Below are positions 15,001 to 30,000 of a DNA stretch of 64,000 nucleotides, piece by piece. The notes under the pieces are model-generated. The model was not told the origin of the DNA and did not search any database. It saw only the letters and a program-made list of their open reading frames with translations. This stretch comes from Trissonchulus latispiculum (lineage: Eukaryota; Nematoda; Enoplea; Enoplida; Ironidae): assembly GCA_030248195.1 (NCBI GenBank), contig JASAND010015551.1, positions 96,219 through 160,218 of the forward strand. The letters run 5' to 3'. Within the stretch, counting starts at the first letter, position 1. Each line of letters begins with the position of its first letter. A program made the position numbers and the translations under genes.

Positions 15001-18000
15001 GCCGGTCCTGCATCCAGTTTCTTTCCAGTCTGTCCTAAAATAGTAATTAAAGTGACCAATATTCTGGCGTATACCAATATAATAAACTTTAATCTTGTTT
15101 TTGATTAGAGAGTCTTCCGGCACGCGGCACCTGAATTCTTTACGTTAAGTTAGGCTTGTCAAAGTTATAACCACTAGACATAATACAATCAGACAACACG
15201 TACGTTCGTAGACATGTTCTGGCTGGAGAACGACATCGGCATTAATGCTGGCATGCTTGGGAAGATAATAATGAACAACAAATACGTAGTACTGTCGAGC
15301 ATCAACATTACCCACAATTCGGATTGGCTGAGTCTAAACAAAAATTGGTGTGAAAGAGCGCTGTATAGAGGTATTATCCAATACTACGTTGCAACAGCTG
15401 GAAAACCTTTTGATTAGTTGTCAGCAGCATAAATGTTTCTCAAAAAATTAGTAATTGTTTGAAGAACCAGGCGAAAATTCAATTCTTTTAATGTTCCGTA
15501 AAACTCAAATTGTTACCCAAAGGTGCCATAAACTTCAATAAGCAGCACCATTGATGAAGCGTTGTGCAAAGCGGAGATATCGTTGAGCAAATAGCTTTAA
15601 AAACAAGGGGGCTTATAAAGCCATAAAATTAAATCTTCTCAGATTCTTGGACGGTAGATCACCTGATCTGCTTTAAGTTCAGCTACAGTATCTGTGGCTT
15701 CTGGTAGATCAGCAACGACATCCGAAAGAACCACGGTATCATTCTCATGAGCATAGCGCTTGACATCAAATTGCTCAAAGGAGGACGGTGGAACAAATTC
15801 ACTCAAGTAGCAGCTGAAATGAGGAACAAATAAAATGATACAAATGATGAAATAAAAACTGGGCAAGCGGCAATTATAATAAACAAGCCTAACAAACAAA
15901 CGGCACAAGGAATTCAACAAAATGAAATTATAACGGCAAGGCCAAAAGTGGACGCTTAGAGATAACTCTTACTCTCCATTCTGACGAACACAATGGGACT
16001 TTGCGTTAAGATAATCCACTGTCCACCGATTAACCGGAATTGGAATTACAGAAGCCTAAAAGCAGAAACAAATTTCAGCGATGCTTGCCAAGCATTCTCA
16101 AAATACGATAAATGAAACCAGCAACGAGGAAGATACTACGACGTTATAGTAATTCTGGGCTTTTTCTAGGCGAAAAAAGTGGGGGTGGGGAGAGTGGGGG
16201 GGAGCCCCCCCCCCCCCCCCCAAATTTGGGGGGGGGGGGGGAACCCAAAGAGTAGTGGGGAATCCAAAGTGGTCTAAAATCGCTAAAAATGCGAGTAAAA
16301 ATAGACACGATTTCTTACTATACTGCTACAACTATGCTAAAAAAGTGCTCAAAAATCGAGTTTGAGTACCAAAATAGACGATGTTTGAGAAAAAATTCCG
16401 GCGAAGACTGAAAATTTTAATGTTTGACCAAAAATCTACAAATTTGTCATTTTCTGGGCACCTTATGGTGAGTGGGGGCGGAAGCCCAAAAAAAGTGGGG
16501 GTGGGGCCGAGTGGGGGGGGAGGAGGTCGAGGTAGGGGGCGCCCCCCCCCCCCCCACAAAAAAAGCACAGAGTATATATTTGCTTCCCTCACAACCATAG
16601 AAGTGTAAATTCGTGCATATAGCGTCAGACCAAACGGTTTCAAAATATAGCAAAATTAAGCCTAGATGGAAAGCATACCTTTGCAACTTCCGAATGATTT
16701 CTAGTAAAGAACTGAATGGAAGCCGGTCGGCCTTCCAAATCAAAAACAGCAGGTTGGCCTTCAGTAACGACTAGCTCGCGGCAAAATGATCTAAAATTGA
16801 AACTGTTTTTCCATGTGTCCGGTACAGAGGAGCATCTTCGGCACTTCGGCCCGGCCAGCCCAGAGAAACTTTTTAACTGCGGGCCGAAGCGGATCGACTA
16901 TAGGAAATTATTGTGAAATCACCGTAATTACCTAAACACTTATTCATTCTTCTTACTTTACAGAAAAATTTAACAGTTCGTAGCATAAAAGTAGCGTTTC
17001 CATCTTGCATTGAAAAACCTAGAATTTTGAATATTTTCTTTTGGAAGGACTGGCCGAAAATTTTTTCCAGCAAGTCACAAATTTTAAAATATCATACACA
17101 CTACACTGTCTCCGAGTTAAAAGCACTAATCAGAATTCAACATACGTCATAAGCCAATCATACTAAAAATTCTAGATACCTATATGGACAACGATGGAAA
17201 GCAATGGAGCCTTCAATGAACCAGCTGAATTAGCATCTGTAGATGCAACATCGGCGAACACCAAATTTATCGCCAGGATTGTAGTATTCCACCAGCATGT
17301 ATTCTGACCCTGGCACATTCGGTGTAGTTTTAACGATCAGAGTCTGGTAAATGATGGAAATGAATAAAAATAGTTACGGACTGACTAGCAAATCATTCGC
17401 GATTATTCAATGTACATATTTGATAATCTAACCTAAGAAACCGAAAAAGTGAAATTTTACTTGAAAGTTGTGTGAAACAAATTTCAGGTATGTATATGTG
17501 CAGGTTGTACCAGAAATTAAAAAGAATTAAACACATTAACAAACGCAAAAATGATGAAGACATATAAAGACTGATACAGAAAAATAAGTTAAGCTTCAGC
17601 ATTCAACTTCAATTTGCAGAAAGTAACCAAACACAAAACTAAAAGAGTAGCTAGAAAAAGCACGGACCAGAAAAGATCAATTGGCAAAACAGTAACACAA
17701 TGACCGACGACGCAACAAACAAGTTCAAATCATTTCATTGTGCAACATGATCATAGTGTTATCCAGTTTGCTTTGTCACTGTGCACCAACGCGAGGACTT
17801 ACTTCCGTTTGCCATGAAGGCGGCAGCAGCACCTAGAAAAGAGAGGCATTCAGAGTATTCCTTCGGCTTGTGCAGATTCTCCAGTTGGTCGCATCACTTC
17901 CGCATCCAGCATAGTAGGTATGCGGAAGCGGTATCTCCGCATATTGAAAGTCCTTGCAAGCTTCTCCATCAGCAGACTCGGCTAGACAAGGCTCCTCCAC

Positions 18001-21000
18001 AGGGAATTTCAGTAACTTTGGATCAAAATAGGCTTCAGGCAACAGCACAACATAATCCTAAATTTACAACACATACACAAGGAAACACTAGACAAATTAA
18101 AATATATAAGGTATAATACAAACGGCAAAAATTTGTTCACTACTGTTCAGTTATTCAAATAATCAAGAGTCTACTAATGAAAAAGTGGGACTCTCAGCTG
18201 GTACTAATAGACTAGCATACTATATGCTCGAACATTAATGACGAAATCTCGGAAGTGGTCTCGGTTAGCGTTGTTAAACATGTACGTCTGTATGAGTTTG
18301 AATTGAATCGCATCTGATTGGCTAATCGCTTACAAATCTCATGTCAAAATTACGTGTTTGAAAGCGTATCCCCTCCAAAATTTATCTGAGGAGATCTCGC
18401 TTAGCGCTGTTAATCGTGCACTCATATATACGAATGAACTAAAATGAATCTCATTCGAAGGTGTAATCACAAAAGATTTATTTTTAGCTAGTCGTATATA
18501 CAGCACGTACTATTGTGTAAGCAGGATCCCCTCCGAGTCCAGAGGGGGTACGCTAAAAGATGAATTTTTAAACATGAGTAAGCGATAACCAATCAAATTC
18601 GTTTTACTTGAACAAATACCTAACATATAAGCGATATAACCTTCGCGAATTTTGACAGTAATCTATCGAGAATCTTGCAAGCTCAGTGTTCATTATAAAA
18701 AGCTGAGTGCCCTACTCTTCCTACAATATACTCTTGACATGATTAACTACGCTTATCAATACACTAATTTAAACATGTTCCAAATACAGTCGCTTCCTAG
18801 CTTTCAATGTTAGAGTCCAACGATCTTGCAAAATAAATGTCAAAGCGGTTTCCCTGTGCGATGGTCCACGGTGGTAGCTGTAGTCGCTGTGGCCGATGGT
18901 GGGATTTTGGTGGACGCCCTCTCGACAGCTATAAAAATGAAGCATATTTAAAATAAAGCTTTGACACAGAAGCAATAAAAAGAAAATATGTTCACATAAA
19001 ATGTCAGCTCTCTACCAGAATTAATTGCTACGAATGATTGCATCTGAAATTCTCACTTAAACCGCCACGCTGTGAAACAGGATTGAACTCAATATCCACC
19101 GGTACAGGTTGATTCAGCTGATTCCTGTAGTGCATCAGAAGTCGATACAAGGATCGTTGCGGAACATCGACGTCTACGACGATTTCATCCTAAAGTAACG
19201 GACATTAACAAGTTATCCCTTTATGACCAACATTTTATCTGGAAACGATTTGAAATACGGATGGAAGGAGGTTTCAAAGCATGATTTGAGTCACACGTTG
19301 CACAAATAGTTTTAAGTTTTAAAGTACACATGGCCAAAACATGTACTAGATGTTTATAAAAAAGTAATGTTTATCATCCCATCATAACTACCCGCCAACT
19401 TGTAGGGTAATGGTTACTCCAAAAAGCTCATCGTTTTTTTAAAAGTTCAATCTCAGCCCTTAAAGTTCCCGCTATCATTTCTGTACTGCAGCAAAGTTAA
19501 ACTGAAAGAAGTTAAGCTGTTTAACTCTTTCAACCTTCTGTGTTAAGGAGTCCAACCAAGGGTTCAAGAGAATACAAGGGTAATCAAACAGAAAAGTTGG
19601 CAAATCAGGTATAGCCGAGTTAATGTTTATAAAACAGAGAAAGCTTCATCATAACGTTTCCTTTGACACTGTGTCGTACCTGAATAGGTGAAAAAGACAA
19701 TGAATCCTTTCCAGGAAAAATCAGGAAAACCGATTTCTGGATTTTCAGAAGTTGAATATCGAATGGCTACGAAGCGACCATGTCTTTCCATAGGAATATA
19801 CCCATTTTCCGCTTCAACCTAGAAAGTTCATAACAAATAACAATCTGCGAATGAAATGTTGCAAAGCTGCAAAACAGAACAATCTCTCTGGACACAGTAA
19901 CAATACTGTGCTAAAAGAGTTGCGCAACACAGGTTTCTGAACTAAACAATTTTTAGCTTGATTTTGTAAAGGGCTAAAATGTCAAAAATACTAAACTAAA
20001 TACCTTCATATGAAGAAGATTGGGAAAGTAGCTGCTATAATAACGTGGAACTGAGCAATCTCTCCCATTAATTCTGGGACGACAGTAGACGCATCACGCC
20101 AGAGTCTGGACCGCATTCAGTAGATAGTGATTCTCCAACGTTGCACTGACAAGCTGAAAATGTAAATATATACCAGATGCTGTCAGTGATGGACAAAGGG
20201 CAGGATCTACGGAGGGGTCTAAGGGGAACCAATCTGTACCTCCTTTTAAATTTAAATAAATTTTTATAAATTTAGTACACTGTAATTCTGTTAAAGCTTT
20301 TCACATCGAACACCCTCCTTTCCGAAATGGACTTTTCCCTTTCAAATGCTGGATAATGGAAGGAAATGGTAGGAGGGGAATTTCCAAAAAAATCCCTTAC
20401 GCAAAATTTCTTCAGTAAAAACATTTCAATCAGAGCAAGTCCAGAATTGATTAAAAACAGAGTTCAGTATTCAAAATTTCCAGCTTCTCAAATCCTTTAC
20501 CTAAACATCACTACTTCTACTTACGCACAAAACTTTATTAGGTGTCTAAAGCACCAGGGCTTTGACGTCTACGTGTTTAACCTGATCATGATCTTGCCTG
20601 AGCTGCAATTTTCACAGCGTAAGAACATGAGTGCATAATTGCACTATATATAAGAAGAAGAGTAAGCCACTAGAGGGCTCCTCTTCTTGGCATTGCGTAA
20701 CGGTGCTCCGACCACAATACACGAATGCTCCCCCGTTTGGTGGCGGGGGTAGCCTCCTCGACAAAGCATACCCCCCTCCGTTTGGTGGGGGGGGTAGTAG
20801 AAAAGAGGTCCCCTGTTTGGTGGGGGGCAGCCACCAGCCAATCAGATTACAGAGACCCCTCCCCGTTTGTTGGGGGGGGGGGTAGAGCAGAGGATTACGG
20901 TAGTTTTTGTTCTATTTGCAAATTGGTCCCGGTTTGGCAGGGGTAGCAGGTTGCACATACTCCCCGCTAGGTCGGCAGGCAGGCATGCAGGTGGTCCCCC

Positions 21001-24000
21001 GTTTGGTGGCGGCAAACAGAAGAGGTCCGCAGGTTGGAGGGGGGGGTCGCAACACCAATCAGATTCATCCAATCTTAGCCTAACTTGGCGACCCCCCCCC
21101 AAACGGGGACCCTAGTCTGCCTGCCCCCCCCCACCAAACGGGGACCCCTTTTGCATATTCCCTCCCCCACCAAACGGGGGAGGGGGTATGCTCCTCGCGC
21201 CCCCCTCCAAACGGGGGGAACATTCGCGTATTGTGGTCGCAGCACCGTTACGCAATGCCAAAAGAGAGAAGCCCTCTAGTGGCTTACTCTTCTTCTATAA
21301 TTTAAGGAATAAATTATGGACTCTTGGTAAGAAATATGACTGCCACACAAAATTTTCAAACAAATAAGAAATTACTACAATATGCCTAGCCTACAAACCT
21401 TGACAACCAAATGGATTTGATGGTTGTAGGTTGAAAAATCCTTCTGCACACTGACTACATTTCTGAGAGCCAACATTCGCCTTGCAATGACACTGCCCAC
21501 TGGCCATGTCACAAACGCTCAATCCTGACAATGTGCCGGATGAGTTACAGTCGCATGCTGAAGTCAAAAATAACATAGATATATTGACAAAGGACAGGTA
21601 AAATGGAATCAGATTCTAAGCATTCTAGAAAACCTAATGACAATAAGACTAAATAAAGCTTGATCTTATTAGAAGTAAAATAGGGAAATCTATTTAGTTC
21701 AAAAGATGCAGTCGATCCGGGTTCATCCTAAACCGTCTAAAATTAGATTCAGTGACAAGAACCTGTCCTGGAGCATTCCTAAACCAAAACCAAAGTCAGA
21801 AACTCTTTGGATAACATAGTCTCAGACTTTTTCATTAATTCCACGATCTATCACTTCCAGTGACATGCTATATTTCACAAAATAATGATGGCAGACCACG
21901 GCAAATACAAACTAATAATAATCTTCTAACAACAAACAAATTCAAAAACCTACGCTTGCAACCATTTGGATCATAGTACTGCAAGTCATAGTAGGTGGGT
22001 TTACACTGATCACAAAATCCGCCCAGTCACGAATGGTTTGCAGGTGCACAGTTCACCAGGCGCGACACTGTCACATCCTCCAAAGGACACAGGAACACCG
22101 GCCGGTTCGCAGTTGCATGCTATAACAAAAGGTCGCAAAAATGTCTGTCTGTCTGTTCTCGGATATTCAGCCCGCAGGCAATACGGGGGTCAGTCTCGGC
22201 GGGTTTAATACTTAGCGGATACAGCAGCCAAATCAAACGACCTAAAATAAACCGGCCGATCAGGTGTAAGTTGGTGCGGGTCACTGATACTCCGTGGCTT
22301 GTGCGACCTGCTGTCTCAAACATGACCAGTACGCCGTCACCTGACACGGGCGATTGGACGTACTCCGAGGATGTGAGTGACATTCAACCAGCTTATTGGC
22401 GACGTGGCGCCTCCCAGGCACCCTCAAGCCACAATTTTTGAAGAAGATGCGTTCGCCTCATCAGATATCAGTGCATCTACCTCAGCAATTATATATAAGG
22501 AAAACAACTGAGGCAAGCATAGCTGGACGGCACTGACATCGCATTGCAAAAACATCAACGGTGACTCACCACACTAAACTGTCTTGTCAGAGTGTAATGT
22601 TAGTACCCTAAATTGTTTTGCGATTACTACTGTTAAGTTACTACTGTTAAGTTTACGTTAAGTTACGTTAATCCTTTCTAAATTGTAAAAAAAGAGGACA
22701 AATGTTTGCAGTTTACCCACCTTCACAAATCGGATAGTTGAAGAAGGTCTCTCTGCATCGATCACACTTCAAACCATCAAAATTTGGTTTACAGAAACAG
22801 GTTCCCAGATCATTACAGCTGACTCCAATGCTGCCAGGTTGAGAATACTCGCACTCTACAAAATTTACAAAATTAAGGTTAACAACTAAAAATAAGAGAG
22901 ATTAAAACAAAGGTAGTGAGAACTCCAACCAACCTACAGAAGGTTATATATAGGGTGCTGGTTTTATTTTCGGATTCAAAGCCAGGAGTGAAATGTTTAC
23001 TACGTCTGAGGAAGAGGGACCCCCTACAACAGGCTTACGGCAGAAGACAGACTCCTGTTACCTTCTCACCGCAGTGGTCCCCATTTACCGACCAGTTAAG
23101 GATAGATAGCTGGGTTGGCTGAAGCCCACGGCGAACCGATATGTGCTTAGTCCCTTGCTCAAGGGTATTTTTGAAAGCGGCAGCGGGGATTCGAACCTTG
23201 ACGGTGGCTAACAACTAATTCCGTCATCCCTGGAAGCTTAAAACCATTCTTGATGGCCACCGAAATGAAGGCATATTTGCACAATTGATGCAATCATGCA
23301 AATTAATCTAGGTACAGCGACGGCAGATTATATATAGTTGTATGTAACTTGGAAAAATCTTAACCTGCCAAAATGTTAAATTTTGACACTTTCTTTCTAA
23401 ACAAGCAAATTGTTGCGAGAATGTAATGGTTAAATGGAATCAAAAGTGTAGCCTGCATCAACCAACCTAGACAATTGGGAAATCCAAAGTATCCCGGATC
23501 ACATCTGTCGCAATTTTTCCCTGCAAATCCGTGCTTACAATCGCAGTTGCCAGTTTCTTTGTTGCAGGTACTCTTCAATGACCCTTGCGGATCACACTGA
23601 CATTCTAAACCAAAATATCACAATTTAAGAAATTGCTTCCGTATTAGAAATAAATCAATAACTCTCTAGTTTTCCCTTCTAGAATTGTCATGAACTCATG
23701 AAAAGCCATACCTAACCTACAGGGCCTACAGTCGCTAACTCTGTTTATCTTAGCTGACTTTAAACCTGCAACAGCTCCAACCTGAGGAGTGAGTCAGCGG
23801 CTCAACCCGGGTATACAGACTTACAACGTTCGCCCGTGATGCTGTTAAATTGGAGTTATCTTCACAGTTACTGTAAACGTAAACGATGCGGTCATATTAT
23901 GTTCAACCGCAATTATACGATTCATTAACTGCAGCAACTGATCAGACAACAGTGACTGCAGCTGCCTACCTTGGCAAGAATCTGTCTTTGGATAGCCCCA

Positions 24001-27000
24001 ATGCGATTCAAGACAGCGATCACACTTGTCTCCAGCAAATCCAGGCTTACACATGCAGACGCCCGTTTCCTTATCACAAATCCCTTCTATAGTTCCGGCA
24101 GGATCACAGTCGCATACTAAAAAAGTACAAACACCGTTGTAACAGAGGTTTACGTTGGCGCTCAAGGAACAAGCACAATAGTGGAGGTTCAACGACTAAT
24201 GGACAAATAATTACTATTTTAGCTTAAATACAATTTGAACGCTTATTCTAATCTCTGTGCGACAGTAAGAACTAGCCTAATCACTTACAGATCTTCAGGT
24301 TGGCAAGCGACGTGGTCACTACACCACCACAAATCACAATGTCTAATGAAACTGTTGAATAAGAAAACTAGGCAGTAATATGCGGAATTGACTAGACATT
24401 CTACATGAACACTCTGCATGAAGCCTAAGGAGGTGACAATATACGTAATAAGAAATGACAGAATAGAAAAAGCATTTTTGACTAAACGAAATTTGTTTAC
24501 ATTTGCATTCAGGATAAGCATAGTGTCCAGCCGCACAGCCACCACACTGACTTCCTCCGTAGTTTGACTTGCATCGACAGTCTCCAGTCACGGCATCGCA
24601 CACATTGTTCACAGCTCCGTCGCTGCATTCGCATGCTGCAGATGACAAAAACAGTTAATGACAAAATATAACAAATGTTCGCACCAACAGGATGTTGCAT
24701 AAAAGATCCAAATTTTGTGAAGTTTTTGTTATCACAGAAAATATAATCTACTGCTTTAAACTTTGAAAGTTAATCCTTTCCGTCAACAAAATCGAAAAAT
24801 TCGAAGCTGCGCACTAATAAAACAACAACTCAGTTAGCAATTAGCGTATATACAGAACTTTAATTATATATAACAATCTCCCAGGATGTGAACGTCCTTG
24901 CAGTTTTAATCCATTTTTAGTTTAAAAAACAATTGTCTAAAAATGTTCGCGAATACCTGTGCAATTAGAAAAGCTGTAGAACGATGGAGCACAGGAGTCA
25001 CAAAGCTGGCCGCCATAGTTCTCCTTGCACGGGCACTTTCCACTTGTGGGCTAAATTAACAGCAAAATAATTCAGACGTTACGTATTTAAATTACCGACA
25101 GTGCTCTAAGAAGAAGAAGAAGAAAAGAAGAAACTCGAAGAGCAGAGGAATTCGCGTCCGACAGCAATTATGCCGTTTCCAATCATCCTACCACACACTC
25201 TTCAGTTCGCAGACCAGAGTGTCAAATGGACTTTAACTAACTGAGCTGGGACTTTAACTAACTGAGCTTATTGTAAGTATCAGGTAAGTAAATTATGCTA
25301 CCAAGTTGTGGGTCACTGTATATAATGATGACTATTATTTCGACTGTTCCTTTTCTCGGCAAAACTATGATGGGAGTATGCCGAGGGGATGCAAAGGGCT
25401 CGGACCACCTTTCTCCTAATGAGGAGCTACAAAACCCTTTAATCTAATTTTAGTCTAATTATGTTTTCAAAAAATTTTCAAATCATTTCAGGACTGCATC
25501 CTTTTAAAAATTTTATATTGCGGCCGTCCTTTCAGGGTTGGACATCCCTTGAACAAATAAAGAACTGATGTAATGGCAATACTTAACGATTCTAACACAA
25601 AAACCCGTAAAAATTAGCAATTTTTTCAAAAATATGACTCCCTTTTTGGTTAACCCCATCCTCACTCACCCTAAGGTGCCCAGAAATTGCCAAATTTAGG
25701 AATTTTGGTCAAAAGTTTCAAAATTTTTCCGGCTTTGCCGCAAATTTTTGATCAAAAATCGCCTTTTTTGGTGCTAAAACTTGATTTTTGAACACTTTTA
25801 AGCATACTTATAGCAGTGTATGTGTATGTGGCGTCCCCCCCACTTATTTTGCCTAAAATAAGACCAGTATTTGTAATGTCCTGTCAAGCCTAGATCTAGG
25901 TTTGAAACTACAATGATTGAGTTGAATCTTAACTAGAAAATGAAAACTATTACATGGGCCCTGAGAGTCTGAAATCTTTATTTTAAAATCTAAAATTCTC
26001 CATGCTCCATCTACTGTAAGTGATTTATCGCTGCTGCTATTATTTTTGGAGGGGGAGAGTCAGACTGTGGGTTTCAAATCTCGGTAAGAAGGAAACTCTC
26101 AGCAAAACAAGGTTTACAAATTCTGAGTTTTACTTTGCATTTTTGCAATTGTTATGGCTTACTACATATCTTCAGGAACCAATTGTGATACATTTTATTT
26201 CATATTCTCTAAATTCTAGCCATACGAAAAAATATTTCCAAAGAATTTCCGCTAGTGAAAATTCAAAAAGCTATGTAGTTTACTTAACATTATTGAGTGC
26301 AAAATCGTTCAAATCGTTTTTATTTTTTCCGGTTTACTTACTACAATATTCACTTTCCGATGCTACTACTTTAAGGAAAGCAAAATTTTTACCTAACTTA
26401 ATATTTTAATCATCAAAAATGTCGAAAATGGTAAAAAACACTCACCGCACCCCAATAAAGTTTTTTACTTTTTTGCAAGCTTAAACCTGGATTTTCAAAA
26501 ATTAAATACAGGGTCACCGGGTGAGGGGTCGACCGGGTCACCGGGTCAGTAAATAGTGACCCGGTCTCATCTCTGGTAGAAACAACCTGCCACTTACCAA
26601 ACACTCCTGTCCAATGGTGCCAGACACGTGACAATCACAAGGCTTGCAAATGGGATAGTCATAGTAGCCTTCGGCACATTCCAGACAATCTGGTCCCTTG
26701 TATCGTTCATGACAGTAACATTTACCATCTCTATCACGACAGTCACCATTGTGATAATTCGGATCACACTCACAGGCTAAAATATCCAGAGTACAATATA
26801 GCAAACCAGAGTATGTGTAACACATAATAAACGATATGGAAATACAAATCAAAAATTCAAACAAAAATACAAACACTACGGCATGATTAACCTATGCCAA
26901 TGTAACCAAATCCAATGCCCATGTATATATTACTGTAACTACTATAATAAAAGATACACAGATCGTTAAAACATTACGTTGACAGCCGTCATACGCCTCT

Positions 27001-30000
27001 ATTGGAACACCTTCTGGACGATAAAATCCAAACATGCAGTCTTGACAGTTGATTCCTTCAGTATAGTGCTAAACATTCAAAACTGTGCCGGAAAAAGTTC
27101 CAATAAGTTCCGTTTAAATCACAAAAATATGCAAAACAATCAAGCTCTATTGCAAACGAGACTGTCTCTAACCTACTGCAAACCTTCTTCTATCAAAAGT
27201 TATCTTGCATATATACGTTTTGTTTTTACCGGAATCATGGGTTCGAAACAAAGAGCGGTCATTGTAAATATGTAACAATATTCATGGGAAACTGGGCTAC
27301 AATCGTCACCTTCTTTCCTTCATAGATAGCTACGCAATTAATTCAATACTTCCATACGGTTTTACATATGTACGTGGAACAAACACTCTAACTTCATACT
27401 ATATATAACTCTTTAAGTAGACGAAGGTAAACTGTAAAGATGAGGTACTGAGTCCCAATTTTCCAATGTGGTTTCTTTCATTTATAGCAACTACGGTGGT
27501 ATTGAGTAGTCCAAGTGAAATGCCACATGTTTAATAGGAAAATAGCAACTCTCCACCAATTCTTATTCAGGACTTTAAATAAAGATGGTGCGGTTCAGTT
27601 GACGACAAAAATCTTTCAAAAAACCATTCAATGAACTTGACAATAGAACTTTTTCATGGCTTTATATAAAAATAACACAAATACGCACAAATTGCCCGCA
27701 ATTCCAAACAAGTAATTCCAAGTAAAAAACCTCATTTTAGCGTTTCACTTTGAAATTTCTCGCATATATACATAAATTGTTAAAGCTAATGTCCATTATC
27801 CTTTTCTTACCCGACAATTCTGGCAAACACCGCCCCCAGAATAATTTCCGTGAACATCCAAACTTGCATGCCTGGCATCCACATCGGCATCATAAATGCA
27901 CTCGTCTGAATGGCCGTGGCAATTGCAAGCTAAACATAAGCAAAATCGTAAACTATGAAGGCATGACAATTATTTCTAATCAACGACATGACAAGCAGAA
28001 AAAAGCTGCAGAATTGTACTATGGCAGAACATGTTGTATATAACACTCCACTATAGAAAGAAATTAATTGTATTATAGCATTGAAATAAATTATCCATTC
28101 ATGTATTTTATTTATTCATTTTATTTCTTTACTAGGTATAACCCCATTTAAGTTTTTGCTTACGTTCACACTCAAACTGCTGTCCTTTTCTAACGGCTTG
28201 CCATCGTTTCTGGACAAAGCCAGGACAGCAAACTTCGCACTGGTCTCCACAGGTATTGTGTTCACAGCGACAAAGCCACATGGTTGGTCGGTTTCGGTCC
28301 AGAACATCGCACGTCTGAGCGTGACCATGACAGACACATCGGCCGCCCATTTGAATTTCTTTGATAGAATAGAAATACTGAAAGCAACAGAAAACGCAAA
28401 CACTTAAAACATGAGCGAAACCAAAACAGACGCAGCACAACGTTTTGCAAGATATGCAGAACTGATATATATCGTTTAAATTTTGCACAAAAGCATTTGA
28501 ACACGTTTCGTTAAGTTTTAATTTTCCAAACAGAAACTTAAGGGAGACTAAAATTGTTTTCAATTTTGCTAAATACTTGTGTCACAATGGATATTCGGAC
28601 AACAAGTAACACGATATTAAGTTCAGTTGTTCATTTTCACTTTTCAACAATTTAGCATAAGCTAAATGAGTCGTGCTACAGTAAGTATACATGAACAACA
28701 CAGGACAAGACGGGTCCGTTTATATACCCGTCGTGTGATGGTAAGATCTTTCTTCTGGATGTCCAGAAAATGACTCTGCAAGGTGTTTGTGGCCAAGAGA
28801 CGAATTCTGACATCGGTGGCTCTGGTCCAGTTGTGAAGTGCTTCTTCTCCTTCTAAGTTTTCTCGATCGTTTACCAGTGACACGAATATCTAAATGAACA
28901 TGCAAAATTTTAAACAAAAATATACAAAACCAAGCAGTTTGTTTTTTATATAGCTTTATTCGTCTTATTCCGTTTTAATATTTGAAAATATATCACTAAA
29001 ATTCATATTTCGGCTGATTTCGCATTAATACGTATGTACACAGGTATAACCAGAAACGCTAACGATCCGCTTCATCCTCACATATAGGTACACTGGGTGG
29101 GGTGGGCTATTTGGGTCAAAAGAAAAGATGCCCACGGACTTCACTCTGATTGTGCCAACTGACAGCCTCGTAAACCTAAATTTTAAGCGTTGGTGAGATT
29201 CTGAAGTACCATGCGAAACATCCATAATTTTATATGGGTTCTATAGGTAGGTTTTCGTCAAAGCGATCTGAATGCAGAAATCTAAACTACGTATGGAATT
29301 ATGCCATGAAAACTTAAGAAGCATACATAACCAGGTTAACTAAATTGTCAATTAGCTTACTGAGCAGATAGCTAATCTTGAAGCTACATATTGCAAACTT
29401 AAATGTAAATACGAACAAGACCCCTCTATTGCAATAAAATTTTATACCTGGACAAATTGCGACAATAAATTACTTTACGTACCTAGTTTCCTTACCGTTA
29501 ACACAACATCTGAATTCCAGATGTACATTTCATAAAGCAACTATTTATATCCATGCAGTGCTAGCATACCTATATATATTTTTAAGCTTCCGTTTAGCAA
29601 TACACTTTTTCAAAAAGGCAGTAGTGAATATTGCATATTTTCAGCTTCATATTTTAATACGTGGGAAGCCCGATTAAGCTTAAAGGGGAACCCACGTTAA
29701 AAGCAGGGGCGACCAGCCAGCCATCCAATTGTGTGCTACTTTGACAGCAGCAACAGCATTTATGTATGTCTAAAGCCCACACGACAAATGCTTTAACACA
29801 ACTGATGCTAAGTAACTTTTGACGGGGTGGGTGGCGTCGCCAGGCATTTCAGTAAACTAAGCAAAATCTACGAGACAGGAATAATTTACGCAGAACAAGC
29901 TGAAGGCGGAGCACCAATATAAACAATAAAGTTTTGAATTACATTATTATTATATATCAGAAATTTATTTATCCTACTTCTACATACTTCATTGAAAGTG

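Noticed and set aside
17803..18057. A 65-base mini-intron in exon 20 ending at CTCTTTTCTAG to bypass the TAG
   Set aside because: The only upstream GT donor gives 65 bases, which breaks the frame into exon 21; compensating indels explain the exon better.
26020..26409. 129-codon plus-strand frame in intron 8
   Set aside because: AT-rich, no recognisable domain, inside a laminin intron with neighbouring repeats.
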